This document shows, piece after piece, positions 17,297 to 24,109 of a stretch of 37,441 nt of DNA (its first letter is position 1; the number at the start of each line of letters is the position of its first letter). Both the position numbers and the translations under genes were made by a program. Source of the stretch: a virus; the IMG/VR virus record IMGVR_UViG_3300009135_000008, positions 1 through 37,441 of that record; one strand, written 5' to 3'. Under the pieces are notes generated by a model. The model ran no database searches, was not told the origin of the DNA, and saw nothing but the letters and a program-made list of their open reading frames with translations.

Positions 17297-18924
17297 TATT
17301 TACTCCCCTTTAGTCGTCTAATCACAGGCGCACCGCCACTTAAATACCGGAAATCGGGATCGGAATTCATTAAATATTTCCACATCGTTGGAAAATCATC
17401 ATATTTTTGTTTCGGTTTTTGTTTAATGCCTTTCTCTAATTTCTGCCGGAAGTCATCCCAGACATATCGCTTGAATTGATATATCGTATTTTTGCATGCG
17501 TGATGGATATGCATTCTGGGTTGTTCGCGTGTCTTTTCAGGTTTTAAATATTCGTTTATTCTCTGTCGTCCAACATCGGAATCATCGGCCAGGTCACAAT
17601 AAAGTCCCGCTGAATCAAATTCGTCACGCCATGTTATCCCGCGTTTTGAGCTGGCCGGTGAGGCACCCATATTGGGATCGATCAATCTTCTAACCACATT
17701 CAAATTAAGCTCGGCCTCAACAGCGTCACACGCTTGCTTAACTTCAACACAGTCTCCCTCTACTTCCAGTTCCGCCACTTGCCATAAATCATCGTAAGGG
17801 TCGATTTGTACCCACATCATCATGTGTGGTTTTCTTGGGTGCGGATCAAGAACGTAGAGAGTGGGCCATGTGGCGGGGTCGTCTTCATGGACATGGCTGA
17901 AGCTTAAAATGTCACCCGCGCATGAAGAGCATTTGTTCTCAACGGCTAAAGTCGTTTTCCCACAACTGAAGCACCAATATTGTGTGATGTCCGTGAAAAG
18001 AGAATGTACCCGATTTGAAAATCGAATAGGCTGACCAAGGATTCTGACCTTGCGAACCTCTTCAGACCAGGCATCACTTTGAGTCGCAATAGCCGTCTGG
18101 TTTAAAAATCGGTTATCCGTGGTGTAAAGATTGATCCATTCAATGTTGGGATTTTTGTTTGGGCCAGGAGAGCCGGGGTCGTAAACCTCATCGAAGATCC
18201 AATCCACGGCAATCGCCGGATCGTCAGGGAACGTCATCGCCATCAACATACGTCCGCCCACACGCATGGTTCTGGCTTGATTTTCTCGCCATATTGCATA
18301 AGAGGGCGGTTCATCATGAAGCACAATATGGAAGTCACCCGAAGCAAAATCCGTTGGGTCTTGATCGACAGACATAAACTGGATCGTGGACTCGCCCCAA
18401 TACTTACCTTTTCTTTCGTCCCAATATTTTATTCGTAAGATTCGCAGCTTTTCAGACCAGGACTTATCCCAAGCCCCCTCTATTAAAGAGGTTCGCGGTA
18501 TCCACCCCCAGTGACCTTTATCGCCGCCGGGTTCCGACACGCCCGTCCACTTCCACCATTGGATCTTAGGTAAAATAATAGGATGCAAAACCGTTGTGAG
18601 CGATTCGCAGACAACGCGACAATTAATCGGCCCCCTTAATTTGCTTTTATCAAAATCCAAATCTTCCGGTATAATACCCGTGGCACAAATCAACAACTCA
18701 ACAAGAGAAGTTTCAGTTTTACTGGAGCCGTTACCGCCAAATAAAGCAACTGTGCTGGCCGTAGAGGTGTGGAGTTTTGCCGACTCAGAAGAAACAGGGT
18801 CATAATAAAGAAGCTGGTTCTCCTGTCTGTCTCGCTCTTCAAGATTTAAAATCTCAACTAATTTTTGCTGGAACTCTTCGTCGGTTAAATTTTCAAGATC
18901 ATCCCCCGTCGGTAGCATACTCAC
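17293..18924 (-). CDS. terL: Terminase large subunit
   Basis: A 543-residue DNA-packaging motor protein. Walker A is FGGNGSSKT (about 62-70). Walker B is HIVLHDEPP (about 199-207), with Asp-Glu as metal ligand and catalytic residue. The C-terminal nuclease domain shows acidic residues at YVLDPHPRKP (Asp360), RRLIDPNMG (Asp416) and DDFPTMWKYL (Asp509/510), as expected for the RNase H-like fold. Between the two domains, WCFSCG and CSSCAG (Cys319, 321/322 region and Cys332/335) form a likely zinc ribbon, an insertion found only in some terminase lineages. It overlaps the small-subunit gene by 26 bases. Confidence 0.9.
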   Translation of the reverse strand: MSMLPTGDDLENLTDEEFQQKLVEILNLEERDRQENQLLYYDPVSSESAKLHTSTASTVALFGGNGSSKTETSLVELLICATGIIPEDLDFDKSKLRGPINCRVVCESLTTVLHPIILPKIQWWKWTGVSEPGGDKGHWGWIPRTSLIEGAWDKSWSEKLRILRIKYWDERKGKYWGESTIQFMSVDQDPTDFASGDFHIVLHDEPPSYAIWRENQARTMRVGGRMLMAMTFPDDPAIAVDWIFDEVYDPGSPGPNKNPNIEWINLYTTDNRFLNQTAIATQSDAWSEEVRKVRILGQPIRFSNRVHSLFTDITQYWCFSCGKTTLAVENKCSSCAGDILSFSHVHEDDPATWPTLYVLDPHPRKPHMMMWVQIDPYDDLWQVAELEVEGDCVEVKQACDAVEAELNLNVVRRLIDPNMGASPASSKRGITWRDEFDSAGLYCDLADDSDVGRQRINEYLKPEKTREQPRMHIHHACKNTIYQFKRYVWDDFRQKLEKGIKQKPKQKYDDFPTMWKYLMNSDPDFRYLSGGAPVIRRLKGSKY

Positions 18925-19405
18925 CTTCTAACGTAATGCCTCGACGTTCGGCCTCTTTTAAAAAGGCAGGAATAATATCTTTTAATGTTCTGCGATCATC
19001 ATGCGTAATAATTTGCGTAGACTCCCCTCTTAATAAACGACCTTTCTCAATTAAAATACCAAACGCGGAAGCCTTTTGGGCCAGAGTTGCCGCTGAAATG
19101 GCATCACGAGACATCAGGTTAAGAATTTCTCCCGCCTTTTGATCGCAAGCATCGGCCATTTCATGAACCGTCATGCGTTTAACGTCTTTTTTATCAAGTA
19201 CTTTTAGAGCTTCAGCGGCTTTTTTAACTTTCTTTTTGCCAAGATGATAATTTGATTGTGCAGAGGCCTTAGAGGAGCCTCGAAGCATGGCGATCTCATC
19301 CCATGAATGACCTTTTTCCTTAAGCTGAAATATTTCTGTTTGTATGGGCGTTAATAGATCTCTTTCATCTTCCGTCAAATCAGAGTAAAAATATTGTCTA
19401 GCCAC
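18899..19405 (-). CDS. Terminase small subunit (putative)
   Basis: A 168-residue protein with a helix-turn-helix near the N-terminus (about 20-60): PIQTEIFQLKEKGHSWDEIAMLRGSSKASAQSNYHLGKKKVKK has the sigma-like WDEIA..RG.S...... pattern. A helical oligomerisation zone follows (about 85-130, ending EKGRLLRGEST, a motif common in small terminases). It would recognise packaging-site DNA and recruit the large subunit. It ends inside the start of the terminase gene, which suggests coupling. Confidence 0.7.
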   Translation of the reverse strand: MARQYFYSDLTEDERDLLTPIQTEIFQLKEKGHSWDEIAMLRGSSKASAQSNYHLGKKKVKKAAEALKVLDKKDVKRMTVHEMADACDQKAGEILNLMSRDAISAATLAQKASAFGILIEKGRLLRGESTQIITHDDRRTLKDIIPAFLKEAERRGITLEGEYATDGG

Positions 19406-19435
19406 CTTCTTTCATCCTTTATTTAATAAACCGGT

Positions 19436-19582
19436 TCAGTCAAGATAATGCTCAACCTCTTTAATGTCGCCGCCGTCAAAACGGGTAAAAATAGTGGGAG
19501 GAATTTCTTCGCCGGTTTTTGGGTTGACCTCCAAAACAAATGTTTCAAAAAGAAGCAGATCATCTTTTTTATCGTCTGACAT
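19436..19582 (-). CDS. Small acidic protein upstream of terminase
   Basis: 48 residues from the ATG at 19582-19580, with GGAG 7 bases upstream. The protein MSDDKKDDLLLFETFVLEVNPKTGEEIPPTIFTRFDGGDIKEVEHYLD is well formed, with a beta hairpin (LLLFETFVLEVNP) and an acidic end. An overlapping 61-codon reading in another frame is basic and low in quality, so I take this one as the real gene. The function is unknown. Confidence 0.55.
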   Translation of the reverse strand: MSDDKKDDLLLFETFVLEVNPKTGEEIPPTIFTRFDGGDIKEVEHYLD

Positions 19583-19597
19583 CTTTTCTCCAGGCAT

Positions 19598-19620
19598 AAA
19601 AAAACCACCCGAAGGTGGTT
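19598..19620 (-). terminator. Intrinsic terminator upstream of the terminase genes
   Basis: On the minus strand AACCACC-TTCG-GGTGGTT (19620-19603) is a perfect 7-bp stem followed by T7 (19604-19598). It lies 45 bases after the stop of the 70-residue gene, so it separates the RNA/YkgJ transcription unit from the packaging genes unless antiterminated. A second inverted repeat, AACTACT/AGTAGTT, lies at about 19629-19647. Confidence 0.85.
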
Positions 19621-19664
19621 GGTTGATTTAACTACTAATTCAGTAGTTATTGGTAGTTAAACAG

Positions 19665-19877
19665 TCAATCAGATTCTTTTTCATCCATAAACTCTATAGA
19701 TGGCTTCTCTTCCCTTGCTTGTGCATATTCAATCTCAATCCTGATTGTACCTATAATCTTCCCGGCGCAATTAACAAGCTGCGATGCTTTCTCGGGAGCA
19801 ATTTTATCATTTTGAAGTTTTTTGAAAACATCCGTTAAACTCACCCTTAACTCTTTAACGTCTTTCACGTCTTTCAT
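19665..19877 (-). CDS. Small charged helical protein
   Basis: A 70-residue protein beginning with the repeated KDVKDVKELRV, with a helix of Lys/Gln/Ala (about 15-40) and an acidic end (PSIEFMDEKESD). GGGA lies about 9 bases before the ATG and the start overlaps the previous gene by 23 bases. Similar short proteins (helix plus IIGTIRIEIEYA strand) occur in many phages near terminase genes without known role. Confidence 0.55.
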   Translation of the reverse strand: MKDVKDVKELRVSLTDVFKKLQNDKIAPEKASQLVNCAGKIIGTIRIEIEYAQAREEKPSIEFMDEKESD

Positions 19878-20268
19878 GTATTTTTTCCCACAATAGTCGA
19901 ATTATCTTAATTTGCAAACGTTTGCACTCAATTAAATCTTTCGATACTTTATATCCAGGCTTGATGCCTAAACGATTTCTGATATACGCTTCTGTCAAGC
20001 GGTCTCTATATTTGTTTGTGCATTTCTTCTGGTTATCTTTTTGATTTTCCCTATAGGATTTAGCCTTCTCAGGATTGGCTTGCCGCCATTCTTTATCCCT
20101 TATTTTTTTCTTTTCCCTTTGATCTTCTCCGCCATAAACCCTTTTTAGATGCGCCTTGTTATGGCATTTTTTACACGTCCATCGCCTTAACCTTCTACCC
20201 GTTTTCCCTTTATATTCAGGGAAGTTCTCAAGAGGGAATTCTTCTTTACACTTCTTACAAACCCTCAT
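19855..20268 (-). CDS. Zinc-finger protein, HNH-adjacent type
   Basis: A 137-residue, strongly basic protein. CKKC (residues 4-7) and CKKCHNKAHLKR (about 32-43) form a likely zinc site of the kind that opens many phage HNH-type or DNA-binding proteins (MRVCKKCKEEFPLENFPEYKGK). The His-Asn-His catalytic core is not visible, so I do not call it a nuclease. The middle is a Lys/Arg/Gln helix (about 50-95). It overlaps the YkgJ-like gene by 14 bases. Confidence 0.55.
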   Translation of the reverse strand: MRVCKKCKEEFPLENFPEYKGKTGRRLRRWTCKKCHNKAHLKRVYGGEDQREKKKIRDKEWRQANPEKAKSYRENQKDNQKKCTNKYRDRLTEAYIRNRLGIKPGYKVSKDLIECKRLQIKIIRLLWEKIHERRERR

Positions 20269-20866
20269 TTTTTTCTAATTCTTTATTAACCATATGCGCC
20301 AGCGTTGCGTTACCTTTAATAGGCGTTATGTTGATCATAGCTGAATAAGTTACTTCGCTCCTGGGTAAAAATAATATCTTTACTATTTTTGGTGAGCCGT
20401 CCTGAATGGCGCAATCTTGAACATCACCCGTTACATAATATTTACGACAAGCAGCAGGTCTGTTTTTGTAGATTTGACATTCGTTTTGTTTAAGAAAAAT
20501 ACAGGGGCGCGGATTATTTTTGAAATCATCGCTGTCCATATTTTTTTGATATTCGAATTCAGTTTGGTCTATTTCAACTTGACCGTTTTTGATCAAGTCA
20601 GCCATCAAAATTGCTTCATCATCAAAAACATCAACGTTCATATAACAGCAATGACAGCAGTCTTTTTGACAAGCTGCTTTTTCCGGGCTTTTAAGTAAAT
20701 CTAAACGTAACCCATTATCCATTAATTCATGAAACTGATTAATTCTATTTTTGCTGTTTAAATTTTTTAAATCTCTTGCTGCCTCAAAAACCATCCGCCC
20801 TATACTGGCTTTTATACTATCACTTTCATCTTTCATTGCTTCTAGTAGATTATTGCTAATCTGCAT
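20255..20866 (-). CDS. YkgJ-family cysteine-cluster protein
   Basis: A 203-residue protein with the signature of the YkgJ family, a putative metal- or iron-sulfur-binding family: CQKDCCHCCYMNVDVFDDEAILMA (about 66-89), then RPCIFLKQNECQIYKNRPAACRKYYV (about 120-145) and a later DC pair. The cysteine spacing is complete, so the metal site should be intact. A GGGGAGG ribosome site precedes the ATG. It is the first protein gene after the large structured RNA, with only about 20 bases between them. The role in the phage is unknown. Confidence 0.75.
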   Translation of the reverse strand: MQISNNLLEAMKDESDSIKASIGRMVFEAARDLKNLNSKNRINQFHELMDNGLRLDLLKSPEKAACQKDCCHCCYMNVDVFDDEAILMADLIKNGQVEIDQTEFEYQKNMDSDDFKNNPRPCIFLKQNECQIYKNRPAACRKYYVTGDVQDCAIQDGSPKIVKILFLPRSEVTYSAMINITPIKGNATLAHMVNKELEKNEGL

Positions 20867-21150
20867 AAACCCTCCCCTTTGTGTGTCAAAAAAGCTCGAA
20901 TCTGATAATTAAGTCCCCCGTAAACCATCGGGGTCAGGCTTGATATATTGAGGGTTGCCGGGGTCTTTTACACCGCTACGTGGACTTGAACCTGTCGCCT
21001 TCCTTCCCTCGATAGTTTTAAAGGTATATCACACCCGTTTATATTCCGCCGGGTCTGGACGGTTGATGTAACTGCTTGCTCTACCCGAAAGTAGGCCAGA
21101 CCTTGAACCTGTTATACGCTCCAGCAGTTGTTTTATATAGCGCCATCATT

Positions 21151-21230
21151 TGCCCAATCTATTCGGCATCACCCCACTGGGCCAGAGTGAGCAGGGACGA
21201 GTACCCGAAGATACCACGCTATGCCTTATT
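21151..21230 (-). repeat. Structured module copy 1 within the large RNA
   Basis: 80 bases, about 89% identical to 21508-21587. On the minus strand GGTATC pairs with GATGCC (21215-21210 with 21170-21165) through a G-U pair, enclosing a GGGT/ACTC helix and CCCAGTGGG. The differences from copy 2 keep the pairing. Confidence 0.85.
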
Positions 21231-21507
21231 AACGGTACTTCTCACGATATGGCCTCTGCTCTATTAAAGTACAGGCGACTGTTTCCAGTCTATCGGCTTA
21301 AAGCTTTATGCATGAGTTTGGAGGTCATACAAAGGTTTTCCTACCTTTGACAGAAGGCTGCATAGACCTTCCATCAAACTAAGAACGGCGCAAACCGAAC
21401 CCAGTTCATACATAGGTGACAGGAAGCGATTATATGATGATATTTTCGTTATCGTATTTAGCCTGTCGCTTTATCCGATAATTTACTTACTCAAATCATA
21501 TGCCGCT

Positions 21508-21587
21508 TGCCCAATCTATTCGGCATCACCCCACTGGGCTAGGGTGTATAAGAACGAGCACCCGAAGATGCCACGCTATGCCTTATT
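21508..21587 (-). repeat. Structured module copy 2 within the large RNA
   Basis: 80 bases, offset 357 from copy 1. GGCATC pairs with GATGCC perfectly (21572-21567 with 21527-21522), and the inner helix is GGGTG/CACCC. Similarity stops abruptly at both edges, so only this domain was duplicated. Confidence 0.85.
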
Positions 21588-21734
21588 GTAAATCCACAGC
21601 GACACGGAGTACGTTTCTCTGCTGCTGTGGAGTCGTACACTTTACCCACTCGCTACGCTCTGGGGCAACTTGACACTCCAGCTTTGCACGTTTTACCGAT
21701 TAAAGCCTTTCTTCAAATAAGGGAGGGGAGGATA

Positions 21735-22001
21735 TCATCCGCCGAAGCGGCTCACAAGTGAGCTGTCAATGGCCTTGCTTGCGTCAAACAAGGCAGAGCC
21801 TGTCTCAAGGGCTTTACCTAGACTAAGAACGGCGTACGTTAGCGATTCTTTCGGCGCAGTTTCTGCAAATTCAAGAAACTTCTCTTGTGTTGTAAAGATT
21901 ACCGGTTCCTTACTGAACACAAGAACTACGTCCCCTCCCTCTGCGATAACGTGAAGATGATCGCTTAATCTGGTAAATTTCTCTAACTTTTCTTTTATCA
22001 T
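21735..22001 (-). CDS. Hypothetical protein directly upstream of the large RNA
   Basis: An 88-residue protein (MIKEKLEKFTRLSDHLHVIAEGGDVVLVFSKEPVIFTTQEKF...) with an N-terminal helix, a beta hairpin (HVIAEGGDVVLVFS), and a helical C-terminal half. It has no Cys. It is the last protein gene before the RNA. AGGGATAACGGGC precedes the ATG. No family is recognised. Confidence 0.5.
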   Translation of the reverse strand: MIKEKLEKFTRLSDHLHVIAEGGDVVLVFSKEPVIFTTQEKFLEFAETAPKESLTYAVLSLGKALETGSALFDASKAIDSSLVSRFGG

Positions 22002-22006
22002 GCCCG

Positions 22007-22453
22007 TTATCCCTGCATCCAGTTATCTTTTAGTATGTTCCTGGCATAATCAGACAAGGCTTGTTTATGTTTTTCACCGTCTCCAGATATTTTTCCCGCC
22101 TTTGATAACTCGTCAAAGAATATTCCCAGCTGATAAAGTGCATTACTTAAATTATCAGAAGCGGTCGGTAAATCAATACCGCTCAACCTATCTAAAGAAG
22201 CAACCTCGGCTTGAACCACCGTTTCGAAAGAGGCCGTGGTCGATTTATCCTTTAATTTTTCCGTATGCTCTATTACCACATTTAATATCTTAACCCCGAC
22301 TTCCCAGCCAACAATCTTTATTATTGACTGACAAGTAAAATCAAGCATCGTTACCGATGAGTCAAGCAGGTCATTTATTGTCTTGCATTTACACTCCCCA
22401 GAGTATTTTGCCGAATGCTTCACAGCCAAACGCATCATTCTTTCGCTATCCAT
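22007..22453 (-). CDS. Hypothetical helical protein
   Basis: A 148-residue, mainly helical protein with CKC near residue 22 and single later cysteines, without a clear metal site. AGGGGAATATA precedes the ATG. It is tightly packed with the next gene (5 bases). The repeated helix pattern (SIIKIVGWEVGVKILNVVIEHTEKL) suggests a soluble bundle. The function is unknown. Confidence 0.5.
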   Translation of the reverse strand: MDSERMMRLAVKHSAKYSGECKCKTINDLLDSSVTMLDFTCQSIIKIVGWEVGVKILNVVIEHTEKLKDKSTTASFETVVQAEVASLDRLSGIDLPTASDNLSNALYQLGIFFDELSKAGKISGDGEKHKQALSDYARNILKDNWMQG

Positions 22454-22464
22454 TATATTCCCCT

Positions 22465-22806
22465 TTATTTTAAAGCTTTGATGATATCAAGCAAATCATC
22501 CTGAAGACGCTGCCTGAGTTGCCCCGTGTTATAATAAGTTTTTGCGGTGATCTCAAGGCCTGCTACCCAAACATCAACCATCTCCGATGTTACCCAAACA
22601 TCAACCATCTCCGATGTTACCGCAGCGGGCACATGGGTCAGGAGAGCCGTATTTATCGCGTACTCAGTAGTATCCCCATTCCTAATACAACCGGCGAAGG
22701 TTGAGACGGTCTGACTAAGTTTATTGGCCTTATTAGCAATTTGCATCATGTCCGATATAAGCTTAAGCTCTTCTTCGGTGTGTGGTTTATCGTCAGGCAC
22801 GGTCAT
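22465..22806 (-). CDS. Hypothetical protein with an internal tandem duplication
   Basis: A 113-residue helical protein in which VTSEMVDVW occurs twice in tandem (about residues 68-85) because of a 27-base duplication. The ATG overlaps the previous gene's stop by coupling and has no strong ribosome site. The perfect identity of the two repeats suggests a recent event. The function is unknown. Confidence 0.5.
   Translation of the reverse strand: MTVPDDKPHTEEELKLISDMMQIANKANKLSQTVSTFAGCIRNGDTTEYAINTALLTHVPAAVTSEMVDVWVTSEMVDVWVAGLEITAKTYYNTGQLRQRLQDDLLDIIKALK
22564..22617. repeat. Perfect 27-base tandem duplication inside a coding region
   Basis: Two identical 27-base units (22564-22590 and 22591-22617), in frame, adding nine residues to the 113-residue protein. 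Length is a multiple of three, so the frame is kept. Confidence 0.95.
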
Positions 22807-23005
22807 CGTCCGACAGACCTTCTATCCACCCCGTAAAAACTTCTTTAATCCTAGCCAGACCAAACCCAGACTTAACCAAAATAGCGGCAGCGCCGGAGAC
22901 AAGGAGTGCTGCAATATTTCCATTGTCCAGCCCATCAGCCCTCATGTCTTTGAACTGACTCGACAGAATGTCGACCCATTTTTTTCTGATTTCTTCTTCA
23001 ATCAT
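22793..23005 (-). CDS. Small hypothetical protein with a hydrophobic centre
   Basis: A 70-residue protein: charged N-terminus, then GNIAALLVSGAAAILVKSGFGLARI (about 29-53), long enough for a membrane or buried helix, then an acidic end (SDDDRA). AAGGGGCTGGGA precedes the ATG. A single-helix membrane protein is possible, but the segment is Ala/Gly-rich and could be a soluble hairpin, so a holin call is not made. Confidence 0.45.
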   Translation of the reverse strand: MIEEEIRKKWVDILSSQFKDMRADGLDNGNIAALLVSGAAAILVKSGFGLARIKEVFTGWIEGLSDDDRA

Positions 23006-23205
23006 TCCCAGCCCCTTAACAATTTAACCCTATTTATTTCTTCAACAATATCCTCGTGGACACTTACCGCTCCTTCTAAAACAGCCTTTCTCATAAGAGA
23101 GGGGACGTTCTTGTCTTCCATATACTCGTTATAGGAATCTATTACTGCTTTAAATTTTTTCGCTTCATCCTCATATAGAGCCAACTGCTCTTTTGTCTCA
23201 ATCAC
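23002..23205 (-). CDS. Hypothetical helical protein
   Basis: 67 residues from a GTG at 23205-23203, which starts 5 bases after the TAA of the upstream gene. A longer reading back to 23259 would overlap that gene by 50 bases and lacks a ribosome site. The sequence is Glu/Lys-rich and helical (ETKEQLALYEDEAKKFKAVIDSYNEYM). No family is recognised. Confidence 0.5.
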   Translation of the reverse strand: MIETKEQLALYEDEAKKFKAVIDSYNEYMEDKNVPSLMRKAVLEGAVSVHEDIVEEINRVKLLRGWE

Positions 23206-23209
23206 GATA

Positions 23210-23440
23210 TTAATCCCAATTCCACTCCTGCACCCCATTCTCCAATCTTGGGTTCTCATCGCTCAAACGTTTGAACTCAGAACATAAGGCCGTGTGTTTA
23301 ACCATCAGCTTTAAATAAGCTATCGCATATGACGGGGGATTCCCACCCCAATTCGACGGCGTGTTCCTGCTCAGCCCCAGCCTACGGGCCAACTCCCTCT
23401 TAGAGATACCGGCCTTTCGGAGCAGTTCTTCAAAGTCCAT
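23210..23440 (-). CDS. Small XRE-type helix-turn-helix regulator
   Basis: A 76-residue protein. ISKRELARRLGLSRNTPSNWG (about 12-32) is a Cro/C1-type helix-turn-helix, followed by PPSYAIAYLKLMVKH, a helix found in short phage regulators of this kind. It probably binds DNA as a dimer and could control the neighbouring small-gene cluster or late transcription. The start overlaps the membrane-protein gene by 11 bases. The operator is unknown; a palindrome at 26046-26065 is one candidate. Confidence 0.65.
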   Translation of the reverse strand: MDFEELLRKAGISKRELARRLGLSRNTPSNWGGNPPSYAIAYLKLMVKHTALCSEFKRLSDENPRLENGVQEWNWD

Positions 23441-23579
23441 TCCACAAATCCTTGGTAAGGTGAATCACCATCCGGTAACCTTCCTTGCCATCAATCAAAC
23501 AGGCCACCGGGAGCATTAATACCCAGAATGCCGGGATAGCCCACCAGGCAATCAGGACTCTTAGCAAGAATAGTCTCAT
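23430..23579 (-). CDS. Small single-pass membrane protein
   Basis: 49 residues: MRLFLLRVLIAWWAIPAFWVLMLPVACLIDGKEGYRMVIHLTKDLWNGL. Residues about 4-28 form one hydrophobic helix rich in Trp/Leu, with a charged C-terminal tail. It overlaps the regulator gene's start by 11 bases (coupling) and follows the previous stop by 3 bases. It could be a holin-like or accessory lysis protein, but a single helix and no adjacent endolysin make that uncertain. Confidence 0.5.
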   Translation of the reverse strand: MRLFLLRVLIAWWAIPAFWVLMLPVACLIDGKEGYRMVIHLTKDLWNGL

Positions 23580-23582
23580 ATC

Positions 23583-23804
23583 TTACATATCATCCATCAC
23601 GCAAGAATCTACCAATACAGATAATATCTTTTTGATCTCCTCATTGGACATACATTCATTACGGCAATGCGTTTTACCATCATCGCCAACATAGAAATCA
23701 ATTTGCCCAAACCCTTTACCTTTAAGGCTCCATCTGAATGATGCTGAACCCACTTCCACTTCACAGCCATCTTCACAATTGTCTAAAAATTCTTTAATTC
23801 CCAT
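23583..23804 (-). CDS. Small Cys/Asp-rich protein
   Basis: A 73-residue protein with Cys at about residues 10, 14, 47, 51 and 68 and a beta centre (EVEVGSASFRWSLKGKGFGQIDFYVGDDG). The spacing C..C and C...C could bind a metal but is not a classic ribbon. A GGGGGAAAT ribosome site precedes the ATG. The function is unknown. Confidence 0.5.
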   Translation of the reverse strand: MGIKEFLDNCEDGCEVEVGSASFRWSLKGKGFGQIDFYVGDDGKTHCRNECMSNEEIKKILSVLVDSCVMDDM

Positions 23805-23881
23805 ATTTCCCCCATAAATATTTATTCAGTTCAGTATAGCTGTAGGTTTATAACCTTCAAGGTGAATATTTTATAAGCCAT

Positions 23882-24109
23882 TCAAAACCACGTTTCCACA
23901 ATAACGGGGGCATCAACCTCTAGTCGAGGTAGCCGAAATAATCCATCCGGTATATATTCTCTTGCCTCTTCCAGGGTCTGGAATGTCTGAACCTCTTCCA
24001 AGGGCTGTTCATTAATCCATTTTCTAACAACAAACAAATCAGGATAATCCGTCGGATTATCGTAAACCACCCAAATTACAAGACCCTTTTCATCGCTTTC
24101 TTGGTTCAT
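23882..24109 (-). CDS. Hypothetical protein
   Basis: 75 residues from the ATG at 24109-24107, chosen for the GGGGGAAAG site 4-12 bases upstream; a longer reading to 24193 would overlap the upstream gene by over 100 bases. The sequence VIWVVYDNPTDYPDLFVVRKWINE is a pattern seen in many short phage proteins of unknown function. It overlaps the next upstream gene by 20 bases. Confidence 0.55.
   Translation of the reverse strand: MNQESDEKGLVIWVVYDNPTDYPDLFVVRKWINEQPLEEVQTFQTLEEAREYIPDGLFRLPRLEVDAPVIVETWF

Larger units (their letters stand above)
20890..21725 (-). ncRNA. Large ornate structured RNA, probably GOLLD-like
   Basis: About 830 bases between two leftward genes with no credible protein gene, but dense complementary pairing on the minus strand. 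Examples: CAAAGG/CCTTTG (21349-21330); GACTG-GAAA-CAGTC, a GNRA hairpin (21290-21277); CCCCG/CGGGG (20933-20916) inside AAGTC/GACTT (20987-20911). Two interleaved helix pairs look like pseudoknots: GTACG/CGTAC with TCCACAGC/GCTGTGGA (21638-21593), and AACTGCT/AGCAGTT with GGTCTGG/CCAGACC (21129-21052). A T-loop-like ACAGGTTCAAG occurs twice. An 80-base module is duplicated. Size, phage setting, late-operon orientation and T-loops fit the GOLLD class (about 800 bases); ROOL is an alternative, though usually shorter. It ends near a T6 run at 20893-20888 with no strong terminator hairpin, so it may be processed from a longer transcript. Structured RNA is well supported; the class name is inference from memory. 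Confidence 0.75.

Noticed and set aside
19423-19608. A 61-codon leftward reading frame before the terminase genes
   Set aside because: The overlapping 48-codon frame has a good GGAG site and a natural protein; this one is Cys/Phe/Lys-rich and lacks a site.
20985-21112. tRNA genes suggested by GGTTCAAG motifs
   Set aside because: No acceptor, D or anticodon arms can be formed in the correct order around either motif.
21076-21350. Two overlapping plus-strand reading frames of 63 and 66 codons within the gene-free region
   Set aside because: They lie over the paired segments of the structured RNA, have no ribosome site, and have odd composition.
21151-21587. The 80-base repeat pair as a CRISPR or transposon end
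   Set aside because: There are only two copies 357 bases apart with no spacers, cas genes or transposase; the internal pairing fits an RNA domain.
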